A stretch of 64,000 nucleotides of DNA from Lyophyllum atratum (lineage: Eukaryota > Basidiomycota > Agaricomycetes > Agaricales > Lyophyllaceae). The notes below the pieces were generated by a model. It made no database searches. It was not told the DNA's origin and saw only the letters and a program-made list of their open reading frames with translations. Each line of letters begins with the position of its first letter. Positions within the stretch are counted from its first letter, which is position 1. Positions 22,220 through 34,232 of this stretch are shown here, piece after piece. Both the position numbers and the translations under genes were made by a program. The DNA lies in assembly GCA_014905825.1 (NCBI GenBank), contig JACGCN010000001.1:2728001-2792000 (forward strand), read 5' to 3'.

Positions 22220-25200
22220 TCAAGCGAAACCCCATTTGACGGTGTTCCCGACCTCCATAACGGCGTCAGCCCCAACCAAGCCCCAAGTTTCGAGAACCAT
22301 TTCCGTCTCCGTCTTGCCTGCGTTCGGTGGATCGCTCAGAATCCCCTCCCATCGGTAAGTGGGTCGCGTTCGGATCCATGAATCGTCGTGATCAGTGCCA
22401 GCGCCTGTTCCAATCGTGGATGTCTGGCCGACGCGCGTCTCTAAATCTACTTCCATCATATTGCGCTCCGCGCTGCCGTTCCCGATGTGGAACATGATCT
22501 CCTAGAATAAAAAATTAGGTTGGTCAAAATCGAAGGTAGAGACAGTGCAGTAGCCACCCCGTTCGAAGATCGAAATACGGTATCGTTAAGCCGCAGATAT
22601 AGCTTGTTGAGGAATCCTGGAGTAAAGAACGTGCTCCAAGCCCCGGTCTTGGAGAAGAGACCCCTTTGGGACAGGAAACTTTCCAATGCAGCTCGAGGGA
22701 GTGGTGTGTAGGCAATGGACATTGGATAGTGGGGGTTAAAATCCGTCGCATAGCGCTTTATCCCTGGAATTGTGTCATGATTTCTCCTCCACAAGTCGTC
22801 CTATGTACTGGTCAGTGATTGACAGACGTGAAATTTTAACGCTGGTGTACGCACCCAAAACAAATACCACCATGTCCTAGCTTCCGATCTCGAAACAAAC
22901 GCCCATCTATCATACGTCGACTGTAATGTGGGTTCACAAGTCGTCATCAGGTGCCGTACCCTTTGATCCTGCTCAAACTCGAGGCAGCTTGCTGCAAGGG
23001 TAGCAGGATCACGGGGATGGTCGTATACGTGGGACAAAAAACGGTAAGTGAGGACGCGATTTTTCCAACGGCCGACCTTCCGATGGTGGTGACGATAACT
23101 ATCCACTGTCTGCTCAATGTACGATAGGCGTTGGTCGATGAGCGCTTGGTTGCGTTCCAGGAACCGCGCGAGGGGAGCGGTGAGGTCGTAATCGTCATTG
23201 AGCCCAATCACATCACCCGCCACGGAGAGCTTCTTTGAATACTTGAGCTCCAGGTCGAAGCCGCTGCCCAGTTGCAAGCCATCCCAAACAAGTTGCCCAC
23301 GGCGATTGATACGCAGTTGACAGGAGTGATAGGGTATTGACTTCTTTGCATTATAATGGTTACTTCCGGACCACCCAGAGTCGGCGCCTATAGGCTGTTG
23401 TGGTATAAGCACCGACAAGTGACTATAAAGTCATGCAGGTCGCGCACCGAGATAGTGCTCATATGGCCACGAAACCGCTTGTCCTTCAAGCGCGCGAAGC
23501 GATAACCGCACCAGGCGCCTGCGGCGTATGTCCGAACTCGAATTTTGTGAAATATACGCCTCGAGCTCTGATGCTTCTTTCAGAACCGCAAAAGGTCCGT
23601 CATCATATCGGATAACCTTCATTCGCTGTAGAATCACGTTCATGATAGCAAATTAAAACTTACTTACGAGCGTAGGAGGGAATGGAATCCACCATGCGTT
23701 CCCAAAATACTTTGTGCACCCTGGTATTGAAGGACAAGCTGGGTTCTTCCAGTAACAATCAGGACCAACGAAGCTTTTCTGAATTTCTTCTTCCAGGCGG
23801 CGGTACCAAGCATGATCAGGACCTGACACCAACGCAACAGCCTTGTTGTAAGTCGTACTGCCGACTTCTCGCAGGATCTTATGAAAAGTTGTTTGTCGTC
23901 ATGGAAGCCAGAGTATTTTGATAAAAAAGACTCACCTTCAGATTCTCAACATGTCGTTCCCCAGGAGTACCGCAGAAATCTAAAAGGTAAGGCGGAAATT
24001 CGGAATCCCTTGCTTGGGCGTATGCCATAGTCTGCTCCTTTGGAATTGCGCACTCAGAATTGGTCAGGAAAAGAGTCGTAATAGATTCCTGCCAGATGCG
24101 TCGTCTCGTATGTGGAGATGAGGAGGAAACATCTAATCTGCTCGATGTCATTAGTATCCCGTAGTAGCAAATTAACCGGGGATAGTACCGAGGTGAGAAG
24201 ATATCGATGCCTAAAGCACAAGTCAGCTATATCACAGGATACCAGAGCGCTGGCACCCACTAAAATCAATGCGTCGTGTGAAGCCTAAAGAGAATTAGAT
24301 CTTTTGTAGAGAATTATTTCAACGGAAGTTCTGACGTTTGACAGCACGCTGGGTAGGACCCAAGTTGATTAACGTGAAATCTATGCCAGGCTGTCAGTCT
24401 GGAGTAGAACGAATATTTCAATGGATACTCACAAAAACTGAGACCATAGGTTATTACATAAATGCTGAAAGCTATCGTTAGCCATCTCCATCAACCGATG
24501 TGCAGATTGACGAACGTATAAAGGACATAGGTATTGAAGATATTCTCTGCAGATATATCAAAGGCGACTGCGAGTGCGACGGCAGATGTACTGAGATAGT
24601 TGAGTCTCGATGTCCATTCACTCGCATTGTTGACAGGATCAAGGAAAGGAGCAAATATACATTGTGCCAAGAAGAATCCAATAGTGCAGAGGAGAAGCAG
24701 GACTTGGCGTACAACGGGCAGGAGTGAGCGGGATAGAGAGCGAAATAGGCAGTTGTCTGGGTCGATAACGGCTACGATGAAGAGGGTGCTGAGCTTCGCG
24801 CCAAGATATGTCGACTCGTAAGTACCCCAACCACGACGGAAGCCTAATTTGTTCGGTATTGTCAGAATAATTAGCCAGAATTCTGGCAGACTATACACAC
24901 CGCTGTACAGGAACTGCGAATGGATTTTGGTCACGAGAGAGTAGCCGGTGGTACTCTGCATCCATTTCAGCACTGTTTCGTGCTCGTCCAAGTTCTGTGA
25001 ACTTGTCCACTTTGGGAACTGATACATTGATAACGCGACGGAGCGCAATGGGGAACCAAATCGTAAGCTGTCAGATAATATGGGAAGTGTTCTGCATAAT
25101 TAGAACTCCAAGACGCACAAATATAAATATGATGGCTGCTAGGATGATGACCACAGGGGCGTAGTTCACTTGGTTCCGTTTCATTGTTGTGGTCCAGCAG

Positions 25201-26612
25201 AAGTCCAAGGCGTCGCGGTATTCAGTTGCTGGGCCTAAAGATGGGACTATTGGCGGGTAGGAAGTTGCATTTGTGTACGGGTTAGGAACCACCCAGAGAT
25301 CTTGAGACCATACAAGAACGTGAACTGCCATGGTACTGAGTGGAAGGTATATGACCGTCAAGAGGAACGTGACAATGACAACACCCCATTGGTTTCCCTC
25401 TGCTCCCGTCTGCTGCAGACCTTCGACTATGTCATAGCGATCACATTGGAGGCTTGAGCGATAGAAGTAGAGGAGGAGACCAGCAGCTATCGCCATGAAT
25501 ATCAAAAGAAAGAGTAACGATTGCACCAGCGTTGACGCAAAGTTGAGAGCTAGAACATTTGGTCTGGTAGCAGAGTTAGGCGACTTGGGGTTTCCATGGG
25601 TGATAGGCGACTCACATTGTCCCAAGGAATAATTTTCGCCATTTATCCCCAAGGTCCTTGCCACCCATTGGCACTGTGATATCACGGGAATGTTTGATGA
25701 TGTCAAACTGCACTTAAATCAGACGAGGCTTCACCTATCGTGCTTAGGATCAACGCAAAGATCTGAATTGTGTTGAGAAGGCCTTGCAGGCTATAGAAAG
25801 ATGCCAGTGCACTAGATCCCTAAAGAATTGTAAGCGGGGGGAAAAGCCTAAATTGGATATATGATCTCTAGGAGACGCACTGTGAATCCTAGAACTATGT
25901 TGACAGTCGAACCCAGTAAGGTCTTCCGGTTTCTCCAAGCAGGGGCTACGGTCTTATTAGTCTCTAGATCATCAAGAGACTTGCCTGACTCCGCAAGTTT
26001 GTTCATTGGAGAAAACATTGCTTTCGAATTATCATGAAAGGCTGGGAGAGGAAGAGAGGAGAGAATTCTATCCAGTTTGGGCAAATATAATGACGGTGCA
26101 TCGCGAGAAAATACGACTGTGGACGGGATAGGGATGTGTTTCCTGCCATGGCGGGACTGAGAGCGGTGTACAGGGATGCTGGAAGTGCTTGAGGGTGTAT
26201 CTGATTCGTAAGTATATTCATGAGCTCCTCGATATAAAAGAGCATATTCGTCTTCATGATCGGGTGAACGGCGAATTAGAGGTTGTGGAAAGAGTTTCGA
26301 ATGGATGGGAAAGCCGCTATACGAGAGTGGCCTTGGGGTCTCCACCAAATCCGTGATGTCCAGTGTTGTTTCCTGAACCGACTGATGTGATGCTGCTATA
26401 TGAAGGAAAGGGTCCGAGGTGTTCTCTATAATGCTCTGTCCCATGCGGCCTGCATGATTAAGAAACCGGGCAGGGTTGGACACTGGGTGTCGAGGCACCG
26501 ATTCCGCGCGTTGTGGGATGTCCTCCAACGACCTTAAAGAGCCGCCGGCATCTGCCAAGGCCCCTACAGTTGAGGGAGAGTCAAAGTGCTCAACCAGGTC
26601 CTTTACGGTCAT
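22220..26612 (-). CDS. Large polytopic membrane protein of unknown function
   Basis: A string of minus-strand exons that reads as one protein of over 1,100 residues. The N-terminal 230 residues are Ser-rich and cytosolic-looking (MTVKDLVEHFDSPSTVGALA). About six or seven membrane segments follow (around 24500-25940), such as TLVQSLLFLLIFMAIAAGLL, WGVVIVTFLLTVIYLPLS, PVVIILAAIIFIF and VRQVLLLLCTIGFFLAQCIF. The C-terminal half is soluble, with WYRRLEEEIQKSFVGPDCYW, ELKYSKKLSVAGDVIGLNDD and CLEFEQDQRVRHLMTTCEPT. The joint YLFW to DDLWRRNHDTIPG crosses a normal intron. I recognise no catalytic domain; the pattern resembles uncharacterised membrane proteins repeated in Agaricomycete genomes. Exon limits inside the gene are approximate, and a split into two genes near 24300 cannot be excluded. 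Confidence 0.6.
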
Positions 26613-26868
26613 TGTTCGGGTGCCATTGAGAAAGCAAACAGACTTCCGGTACGTTGCCTGAAGTGCTTTCTGTTGTCATTGATTCTGCATTGATGGTTGT
26701 ACGAGTTACGTAAGGACTGTCACGATAAGATAAGATGTAAGTATTAAAGTAATTCTTGTCAGATTATAGTCGTATAGTTTATTTATGAGGAAGGAATAAT
26801 ATGCTATGTGAACTAACACCCTACTGATGAAGAATTGAAGCATTGAACGTTCAATGTTCTGTCAGCCT

Positions 26869-29168
26869 TCAGCTAATCTTGTCAACAGTCAGAGTTAATC
26901 TTTCAACCTTGCTTTCTACGCCGCAGTCCAAGACACCGTCGACAATCACGTCCCCAGCTGCGTTACAATTTGCGACTGGCACAGATGTCGTCGCATTCAT
27001 TGCCACGCTGATTTCCTCATGATCAAACCGATGCATCGGCCAGTTCAATTTGACCTCTTGTTCCAATGGCAGCAGAGGCATTACGAGCTCTGGATGCCTT
27101 GCGAGGATGTTGGCCAGTTCTGGGCTTAAGAACTCCTGTTCTAACACGGACGCATGGATAGTTTCCCGAGTGACATCATTAGGACACGTCGGGATGGGAC
27201 GTTCAATGCTACGGGCCAGAACGAATACGCCTGTCGCAGAGCTGGATGGAAGTGTCAGCAGAAGGCTCTGTAAATCATGGGGCTACATACTTGTGTGGCT
27301 TGTGCTTTCCCCAAAGTGCGACGGGATGCAAAAGGGACGCAAGATACTTAATATCCAGAGACAGGATATCGCCAATTTGTGCCTAGTAAAAGTCAGATTC
27401 GTGAACCCAAAGGTCAGCAACCGTTGACGGACCGCCATCCAGGTCAGGGTCAGGTCTGATAGGTCGTGGTCTGGATAACCGCCGCCAATCTAGCAAGGTT
27501 GTGAAATAAGCGGGCCAGTCCTCAAAAACTTAGGAAATACATCCGTACATCTGAATGGGATCCTAAAAAGAAAAAGATGGTCAATATACCTATCAAGCAG
27601 GCGGCAGGAGAACCATACCGGTAAACCAGCACTATCAGAGGGAGGATCAATATAACTTCGACAAATGATTGCACATGTACATACTTGTTTCAGTGTTTGC
27701 CCCCTTTCCCTACCTGCTACCGTTTGTTCAAACTTGGCACAACTCTGCGAGCAGACTGCATCAGCTAGGTAACCACCTAGAATGCAGCTTTCTTACAAAA
27801 TCTGCTCGCGTTTCGTTCAAGGCAAGCGCTTGGTATGCGCGCTCAACATGTGGTCCCAAAACTTTGTCTGGGAAACCGAAGATAGTCCGAACCTCTGGCG
27901 AGCCGTATGCCAGCTCCTCTGGAAGACCGAAAGAGCCGACAGTGTCAAAGACACCAAGACACCTTCAGTTTTAGATGAGCAAATTTACCAGGGCCTCAAG
28001 GACAGAGAAGAATGCACTTGATGGTGAATTTTGTCTGGCCTGAATCGGCGCGCAATTTTCCACGCGAATCATGTTGAGTCCACGGGTATAACTTTAGCTT
28101 TAGAGCTTTTGCTTCTACCGTGCCTGTCAGCTTTCATACATCTTGAGAGCCTTATGCGAGAAATGAACCTTCCGCGTCGTCACTTTTTCCAAGTTTCTGA
28201 TATGCTATGAAGATGCCTGCAAAGTGGTCCATGTCCTTTCGACTAAGGATCCCGATCTCTCCCTGTGTGTGCCGATCTGATTAAAGGTAGTAACCGCCAG
28301 ATGTGGGATGCTTGACGTACAATGAACATTGCAACCATGCGCGCGGTATATGCGCCCTGATGTAGTCATGAGTTATATGTACGTAGCGGATGATCTTTCC
28401 TACGTACTCGAGAAAAGCCAAAAAGGAATATCTAATCAGGACGCCGGTTTAGAATTAAGCGACGCCAGAGATCAAAAGAGTGTACCTCGTCACCGGGATG
28501 GTAATTACTGCGTAGTTGCATGAGCATCGGAGAGGCAAATATTGGATAAAGAGTGACTTACTGCGCAATGAAAGCATATGCCTCCTCCACCTTGTCACCT
28601 AAAACGGAAGAATACCGCATCGTCAGGAAAAGAGATATTGCTAGAAAATAAAGTGCTATGACCCAAAGAACCACCCATTGTCCCTGTTAATTAAGTGATC
28701 AGGGAGAGCAGCTGAGGCCATAGTATAATCTTGCCAACCTTCCACATATCGAGAATAAAGGTTTCTGTCGGAGCCAATTCCCGACTGGTAGAACACGATT
28801 TGAGGAATGACCGGTTTGAACCTTCTGTCTTCGTGATGTATCGTTCTCGTGAGACGCTATGAGTCGGCCAGCAACTTTGCCATCAATTAGAACTCCGATC
28901 AGTCAACATACTTGTGCTGACCAGGACGTTGGTGTATGATGATCTCTCCTCACTGGAAACCCCATCTTGCCAAGTACTAACGGCATCAGCTTTAAATAAT
29001 CAATATCTGTGGCGAAACATACCCATCGCAACAAATTATTATCCTCTTTGGCACTCTGATTTCAAGCATCTGAGAGCTGTGTTCGGGAATAGGATCCGTC
29101 GGAAGCCGGCGAGGGGACTTCTGGCCGGGGCTTGGTGTATTTCTGTCCACTTTAAAGAGAGCTGACAT
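26869..29168 (-). CDS. DUF2235 (Tle1-like) alpha/beta-hydrolase protein
   Basis: The N-terminus after MSALFKVDRN reads VPKRIIICCDGTWQDG, with the last part joined across an intron at about 28980-29026. This is the hallmark DUF2235 start. A further family block, DTVGSFGLPEELAYGSPEV, lies near 27890-27960, followed by VERAYQALALNETRADF, again typical (the W/F-D-T-V-G-S motif then a histidine or alanine-rich helix). The C-terminal exon at 26869-27147 reads LPLEQEVKLNWPMHRFDHEE. DUF2235 domains include bacterial type VI phospholipase effectors; fungal members are mostly cytosolic proteins of unknown substrate. The middle exons (about 28030-28900) were not fully resolved. An upstream in-frame ATG (29175-29177) adds three residues. 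Confidence 0.75.
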
Positions 29169-29692
29169 GGTGTACAATCGTAAACTTGTAGCAAATGATG
29201 ATATGCATGTGGTTATATACCTGAGTGATCGCGACGATCACGGGGTTATAAAGCAGTTTCGGCCTTGTATAATGTATTTGTTTAAGTATAAGGAAGCTCG
29301 GAAACCGGGAGCTTCGAAGATCCGCCAGTGATCGGGATTGAAGTCGACAATAGCCTGCGACATCGTCGGTCTGCACAATTGTAAGCTTAGACTGCTTTGT
29401 TGCGTTGTGGCTGTTTCTGAAGGCTCGAGGTCTGAAGCAGTCCTAGGTGGCCCAAGGATGCGCACTGGGCTTGGATTCATTTCAAACTGGATGCCTACCG
29501 GTATGAGGAATGATACTGTTCACACCCTTTGACTCCCCAACAGCGTTAATGTATGGAAGCTATGTGTTATGTGCTCCCCGTGGAGTGCGTTCGGCGTGGC
29601 GCGAGGCAGTGATATTCGGAGACCGAAAAGCAATCCGCAGTAATTCTCCTTGCATTTCGTTAATTTGGTCGATATGATACAAGGTTCACCAG
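29169..29692 (-). other. Spacer with a short unplaced open frame
   Basis: This lies between the DUF2235 start and the NUS1 stop. A minus-strand frame at 29238-29480 encodes 80 residues (MNPSPVRILGPPRTASDLEP...) with no family match known to me. It could be an alternative first exon of the DUF2235 gene, a tiny gene, or chance. TATA-like GTATATAACC on the minus strand near 29211-29220 fits a promoter for the DUF2235 gene, which argues for non-coding. Confidence 0.3.
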
Positions 29693-30887
29693 TTATTTCC
29701 CGAAACGCATTTCTGCCGCAGCAAACTCATCCAACGCTTGATTGAAGGTCGTCTCGTCAAATGGCAGTGACGTCATGGAAGGAGACTGGTATCTATTATG
29801 GCTGCAACCCGTCTGATAAGGAAGTGTGGAATGGTCAGAAAGCGAGCTCTTACTAAATTTCTGTCAGTCTAATATGCCAAGGAGGGTAACCATGAAGCTC
29901 CACAGGCGTCCGGTTATAATGTCGAGGATTAATAGGATGTATGATCATAAAATCTGGGGATGAAAGAGTGTGGTTGGCTAGAGTTATCATCAGCCGTCAT
30001 TTGCACATGATGTTGAATATACGACGCACATTCTAAGACACTGTCAAGCGCATCAACTGTGAGTGTAAATGCGTCAAACTTAGGGTGTTTAGCGTTCCTT
30101 CGAGATTTTCGCTTGTCTTGAGATGCAATTAATGTAGCGAGAGAGGCGATGGTTGGCTTTGATGATTCTCGCGAGGCGAGACAGAGTGTCAGCTCCTTGT
30201 GGATGGTATGGGTGACTGCTGTATTTGTGAGAATTGGTCAAGCAGGATGCTTTGTGTCACAGACCATAATCTTTTCGGTTAATAAGACCGCCTTTTGGAA
30301 ATTCTCGCTTTCTCTGTTTCTTAGAAACATGGATTGTCATTGTGTGCATATCGAGGTGTGTTTCGCGCTGCGGAGATATCGGTCGTGACTCCGAGTAGTC
30401 TGACGGTGGAGGCGTTGGAGGATAGTCAATCTCGGAGTCGCTCGACGATTCGTCTGCGTCGTCTCCGAGACTGTCACGGATGTTTTGAGAGCACTTTAGG
30501 AGTTTACCTAGCCAAAGCGTGTGTTAGAATGTATTGAATACTCAAATTCAAACACGTACCATGCTCCTCGTATACAGTCAGTTTCTCTATTCCAGCAGCG
30601 CGACACCAGCCTGCTGCATTTATTACACTCTGTACAATACAAGACTCTGCTTCGAAGACATCTCCGGTAGAGTGTGTGACGAGAACGATGGCGAGATGTT
30701 GGGGGATGCGACGGCGCGGAGCCTCAAGAGATTGTGGGGGAGTCCAAGTGTATCGCTTCCAAAACGAATGCCATTGAACAGCAAGGGAATAAATATAATG
30801 AAGAGCGTAGAGACAGAACGCAGCTATTAGGGCCATTACGATTAGAGGTGAAGCAACCAAGTCCGAGTTTGCAATGTACATTGTCAA
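29693..30887 (-). CDS. NUS1: Dehydrodolichyl diphosphate synthase subunit NUS1
   Basis: One N-terminal membrane segment (VMALIAAFCLYALHYIYSLA), then PRRRIPQHLAIVLV, INAAGWCRAAGIEKLTVYEE and an insert rich in Ser, Asp and Pro (SLGDDADESSSDSEIDYPPT). The last exon reads MTSLPFDETTFNQALDEFAA and ends EMRFGK. The C-terminal R-x-G motif (RFG) is the conserved element of NUS1/NgBR that completes the active site of cis-prenyltransferase. NUS1 forms the ER complex that makes dolichol precursor for protein glycosylation. It follows SEC17 on the same strand with only about 46 bases between the SEC17 stop and the NUS1 start. Confidence 0.88.
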
Positions 30888-30933
30888 TGTATGGACGTGT
30901 ACCTATGTCACGTGATAAAGCACAGATAATAGA

Positions 30934-31964
30934 TTACCTCAAGGTCATGTCATCGTTCTCAATGCTCCTCTTGATCTTGAGTAGCATGCCTGTCTTCCAG
31001 TTATCCAGTTTTGTTACTTGGTCAAATTCCACCACGGCCCCCGTAAATGCCTCTTGATCTCCAGCCTCGACGGCCTCAATAAGGGCAGTCAAAAACTTCG
31101 CTTCACGCGTTGATGCGAATGTTGCATCTTGGTTGCTGTACTTCGTCAGATTTCGTTTCGCAGTTACCACGTCCTAAATAACAAAACATCCATGAGCCAA
31201 GTATTAGAATCTATAAAAGTTTCCCTTACGTTCATGGCCAGAGCGCAAAGCCCGGCTTTGAGCCAATATTCCTTGACACTGTACTTTGTTAATGCTGACG
31301 TCAAGGAATGGTCGGCGACCTGCTCGTAACGAGCAATGGCTTGTGGGTATTCGTCGAGGTCTGCGTGAAGGTCCGCAGCGTCCTTGTAGCACGCATTGGC
31401 AGTCCTGTAATTAGATTAGCTCGTAGACAGCGAGGTGATACGCAGATTCTTACGCAGTCGCATCCTCCTGCGCATACCATTCGCCAGCTCGTACATAGCT
31501 CTCGCAAGCTTTTCTTAGATCGTTGGATTCTTGCAGATATATCTGCCCAATTTCTTTCTCCCTGTCTGCGGCCTGCCTAAAGCGGCCGGCCTGAGTGAGA
31601 TGTACGATGGTTTGCGTCAATGCTTGGATGGCCACTGAACAAACGATCAATCAAGCTGCGTGTTTCGCCGGAAGACTGCGGCCTTACGATCTGGAAATCC
31701 TCTCTTGTATGCCTTCGCAGCATTCCACCATGCATTGGCCGCCTCGTTCTGTTCCTTGCATTTCTCCCGGCACTCCGCTTCCCGCGCGAACGAGTCTCCT
31801 GCTTCCTTGAATAGCTTCTCGAGTTTGAACGAATTGGCAGCCTGTTGGTATAGGTCCCCGGCTTCCTCGAACTTAGCTGTACTGGATGTGAACCATCCAC
31901 CGGAGGAGTTGGCTTTCTTGTCAGCCTTCTCGAAGAGGACTTGAGCAGGAGATTTGGAGGGCAT
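30934..31964 (-). CDS. SEC17: Alpha-SNAP, NSF attachment protein
   Basis: Begins MPSKSPAQVLFEKADKKANS and continues with TPR-like helical repeats: GDLYQQAANSFKLEKLFKEA, AANAWWNAAKAYKRGFPD, AIQALTQTIVHLTQAGRFRQ, NDLRKACESYVRAGEWYAQE, and NACYKDAADLHADLDEYPQA. It ends LLKIKRSIENDDMTLR, the usual alpha-SNAP type C-terminus that activates NSF. The role is recruiting the NSF/Sec18 ATPase to SNARE complexes for disassembly after membrane fusion. The longer in-frame start upstream (32021) adds Ser/Thr sequence not found in the family, so 31964 was chosen. It is divergent from PCM1 with about 130 bases between. Confidence 0.95.
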
Positions 31965-32094
31965 TGTTAGGGTTGATGAGAGGAGAGAGCTGCGCGTACG
32001 TATAGGGGTTGGGGCGATCAATTATTGATCGGTCATCTGACTGGAAAGCATTTCATTGCAACTCGAGCTTGTTCACGTCCATACCTTGCTGAGA

Positions 32095-34008
32095 ATGTCT
32101 CAACTTCCAATTGAAGCCATCAGGACACTGTCTGACACCCATCCCAAGCCATCTCATATCCGATTTCAATATGGCACTGCAGGCTTTAGGACATTGTAAG
32201 TTTCTCCTCGTCATTCTCGCGATACACTGTATGATCGACATTGCGATTAGAGGAAGCACTTTGGATTCTGTTCTCTTTCGCGTAGGCATTATCGCGGCGC
32301 TTCGGAGCAAGAAACTCGATGGCCAGACTGTTGGCGTGATGGTGACTGCGTCGCATAATCCTGAGCAAGTGTGTACGGGATGCTGGTAGTGAGAGATCGG
32401 CTCTAATAGTAGCCCTATAGGACAACGGTGTCAAGCTCGTCGATCCCCGTGGCGAAATGCTAGAAGCCTCTTGGGAGGTGCATGCTACCACCGTGTCGAA
32501 CGCGGCTACCACAGATGACTTCATTGAGGCGCTTGATACACTTGTCCGGGCAACGAAGGTAGATGTCTCTAAACCAGCGCGAGTCGTCTATGCACGAGAC
32601 ACGCGGCCATCGGGCGTCGCTCTTGTGTCCGCGTTAGAAGACTGGGCTCAGCGCCATCGGTGCCGAAGGACGAAATGCTGGGGTGACAACTACCCCAATC
32701 CTCCATTATCTCGTCAAAGCTATCAACACGAAAGACACACCAGAGAGCTACGGTGAAGACTCCGAAGATGGGTACTTCCAAAAGCTCGGAACCGCATTTC
32801 AGAATCTCGTCGTATGTCCTTGAAAAGAGTACCTCTCACAACCCATCTCAATTCATCCGCAGTCCGGAAGACAACCCCTCGAAACCTTACTCGTCGACTG
32901 TGCCAATGGAGTTGGCGCGCTCGCTGCTTTGACATTGGCGGGATGTATTGGCAACACATTACCTCTTATTTTGGAGAACACGGCCATTCAAACACCTGGT
33001 GCCCTCAACCATGCATGTGGTGCTGACTATGTGAAAACCATGCAGAGGCTTCCTCCTTCGTTGGCTGATCGTCTAAAGCCTGGGCAACGTGCATGTAGCC
33101 TTGACGGTGATGCTGATCGCCTGATATACTATTACTTGGATGAGCGAGGCATTTTCCGCCTACTTGACGGAGATAAGATTGCTGCCCTCGTTGCTGCATT
33201 TATCGTGGATTTAGTAAAATCTGCTGGTCTGGAAAACGAAATAAAAGTAGGGGTCGTGCAGACGGCATACGCTAACGGTGCATCTACCAAGTATCTCTCC
33301 GAGGTGAGTCCGATCCTGTATTCCATCGTTCGTATCTGAGCTGGAATTCCAGCGGCTCCCAGTGAAGTGTGTCGCAACCGGTGTTAAGCACCTTCACCAC
33401 GCTGCTGAACACTTCAACATTGGCGTTTATTTTGAAGCTAATGGGCATGGGACTGTCTTATTTTCCCCGTCCACTCAATCCAAGCTGGCACAACATCAAC
33501 CCTCGACCCCGGCTCAGTCCACAGCGCTCAACCATCTGATCAATCTCACACAACTTATCAACCAGACGGTCGGCGACGCCCTCTCTGACATGCTCCTCGT
33601 CGAAGCTGTGCTTGCACACAGATCATACACCGGCGTTGAATGGGACTCTCTTTACGTTGATCTACCGAACCGACTTGTCAAAGTCGTTGTGGCTGATCGC
33701 AACGCTTTCCGCACGGAGAATGCTGAACGTCGCTTGGTAAGCCCCCCTAGCCTGCAGTCAAAGATCGACGAGCTCGTCCGAAGATATGACGGTGGCCGAT
33801 CTTTCGTTCGACCAAGCGGAACGGAGGATGTGGTAAGAGTATACGCCGAGGCTGTGGTTAGATCCCAAGCAGATGGTGAACATCGAAGTATAATTCCATA
33901 TTGTATTAATGCTCACAACAACTCGCAGAACTTGCTTTCCGCGTCGCTGGGTTGGTCTATGATGTTGCTGGCGGCGATCCGTCGAAACGTCCCAAGGAGT
34001 TTTTGTAG
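32095..34008 (+). CDS. PCM1: Phosphoacetylglucosamine mutase
   Basis: Starts MSQLPIEAIRTLSDTHPKPS and HIRFQYGTAGFRT. The phosphoserine loop TASHNPEQDNGVKLVDPRGE is formed across an intron. The metal-binding loop reads CSLDGDADRLIYYY, the sugar-binding loop is FEANGHGTVLFS, and the phosphate-binding loop is FVRPSGTEDVVRVYAEA. The last exon ends DPSKRPKEFL. The enzyme converts GlcNAc-6-phosphate to GlcNAc-1-phosphate in UDP-GlcNAc synthesis, feeding chitin, N-glycans and GPI anchors. All four catalytic loops of the alpha-phosphohexomutase family are intact. The gene has at least five introns. Confidence 0.95.
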
Positions 34009-34232
34009 TGTTTCGTTTGAATACTGTTCATGTCGTCGGTACTTAGGCGAGATGTACTTCCGTTTACGCGATAGCACGTAATAGTGTAAGCCCCATAAGG
34101 TCATCATGGATCCAGTCAAATTTAGTGTTTAAACTGTCACCTGGAATATATAAGTTCCTTCCTTGCTTGATACCCACTTCATACGCTTTTTCTTCTTGAC
34201 CTCCCACAGCAATACCCTCGTAACTTCGTTTT

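Noticed and set aside
22801..23207. Alternative frame beneath the large membrane protein gene
   Set aside because: It overlaps a longer frame that splices in phase (YLFW to DDLW) and has protein-like composition.
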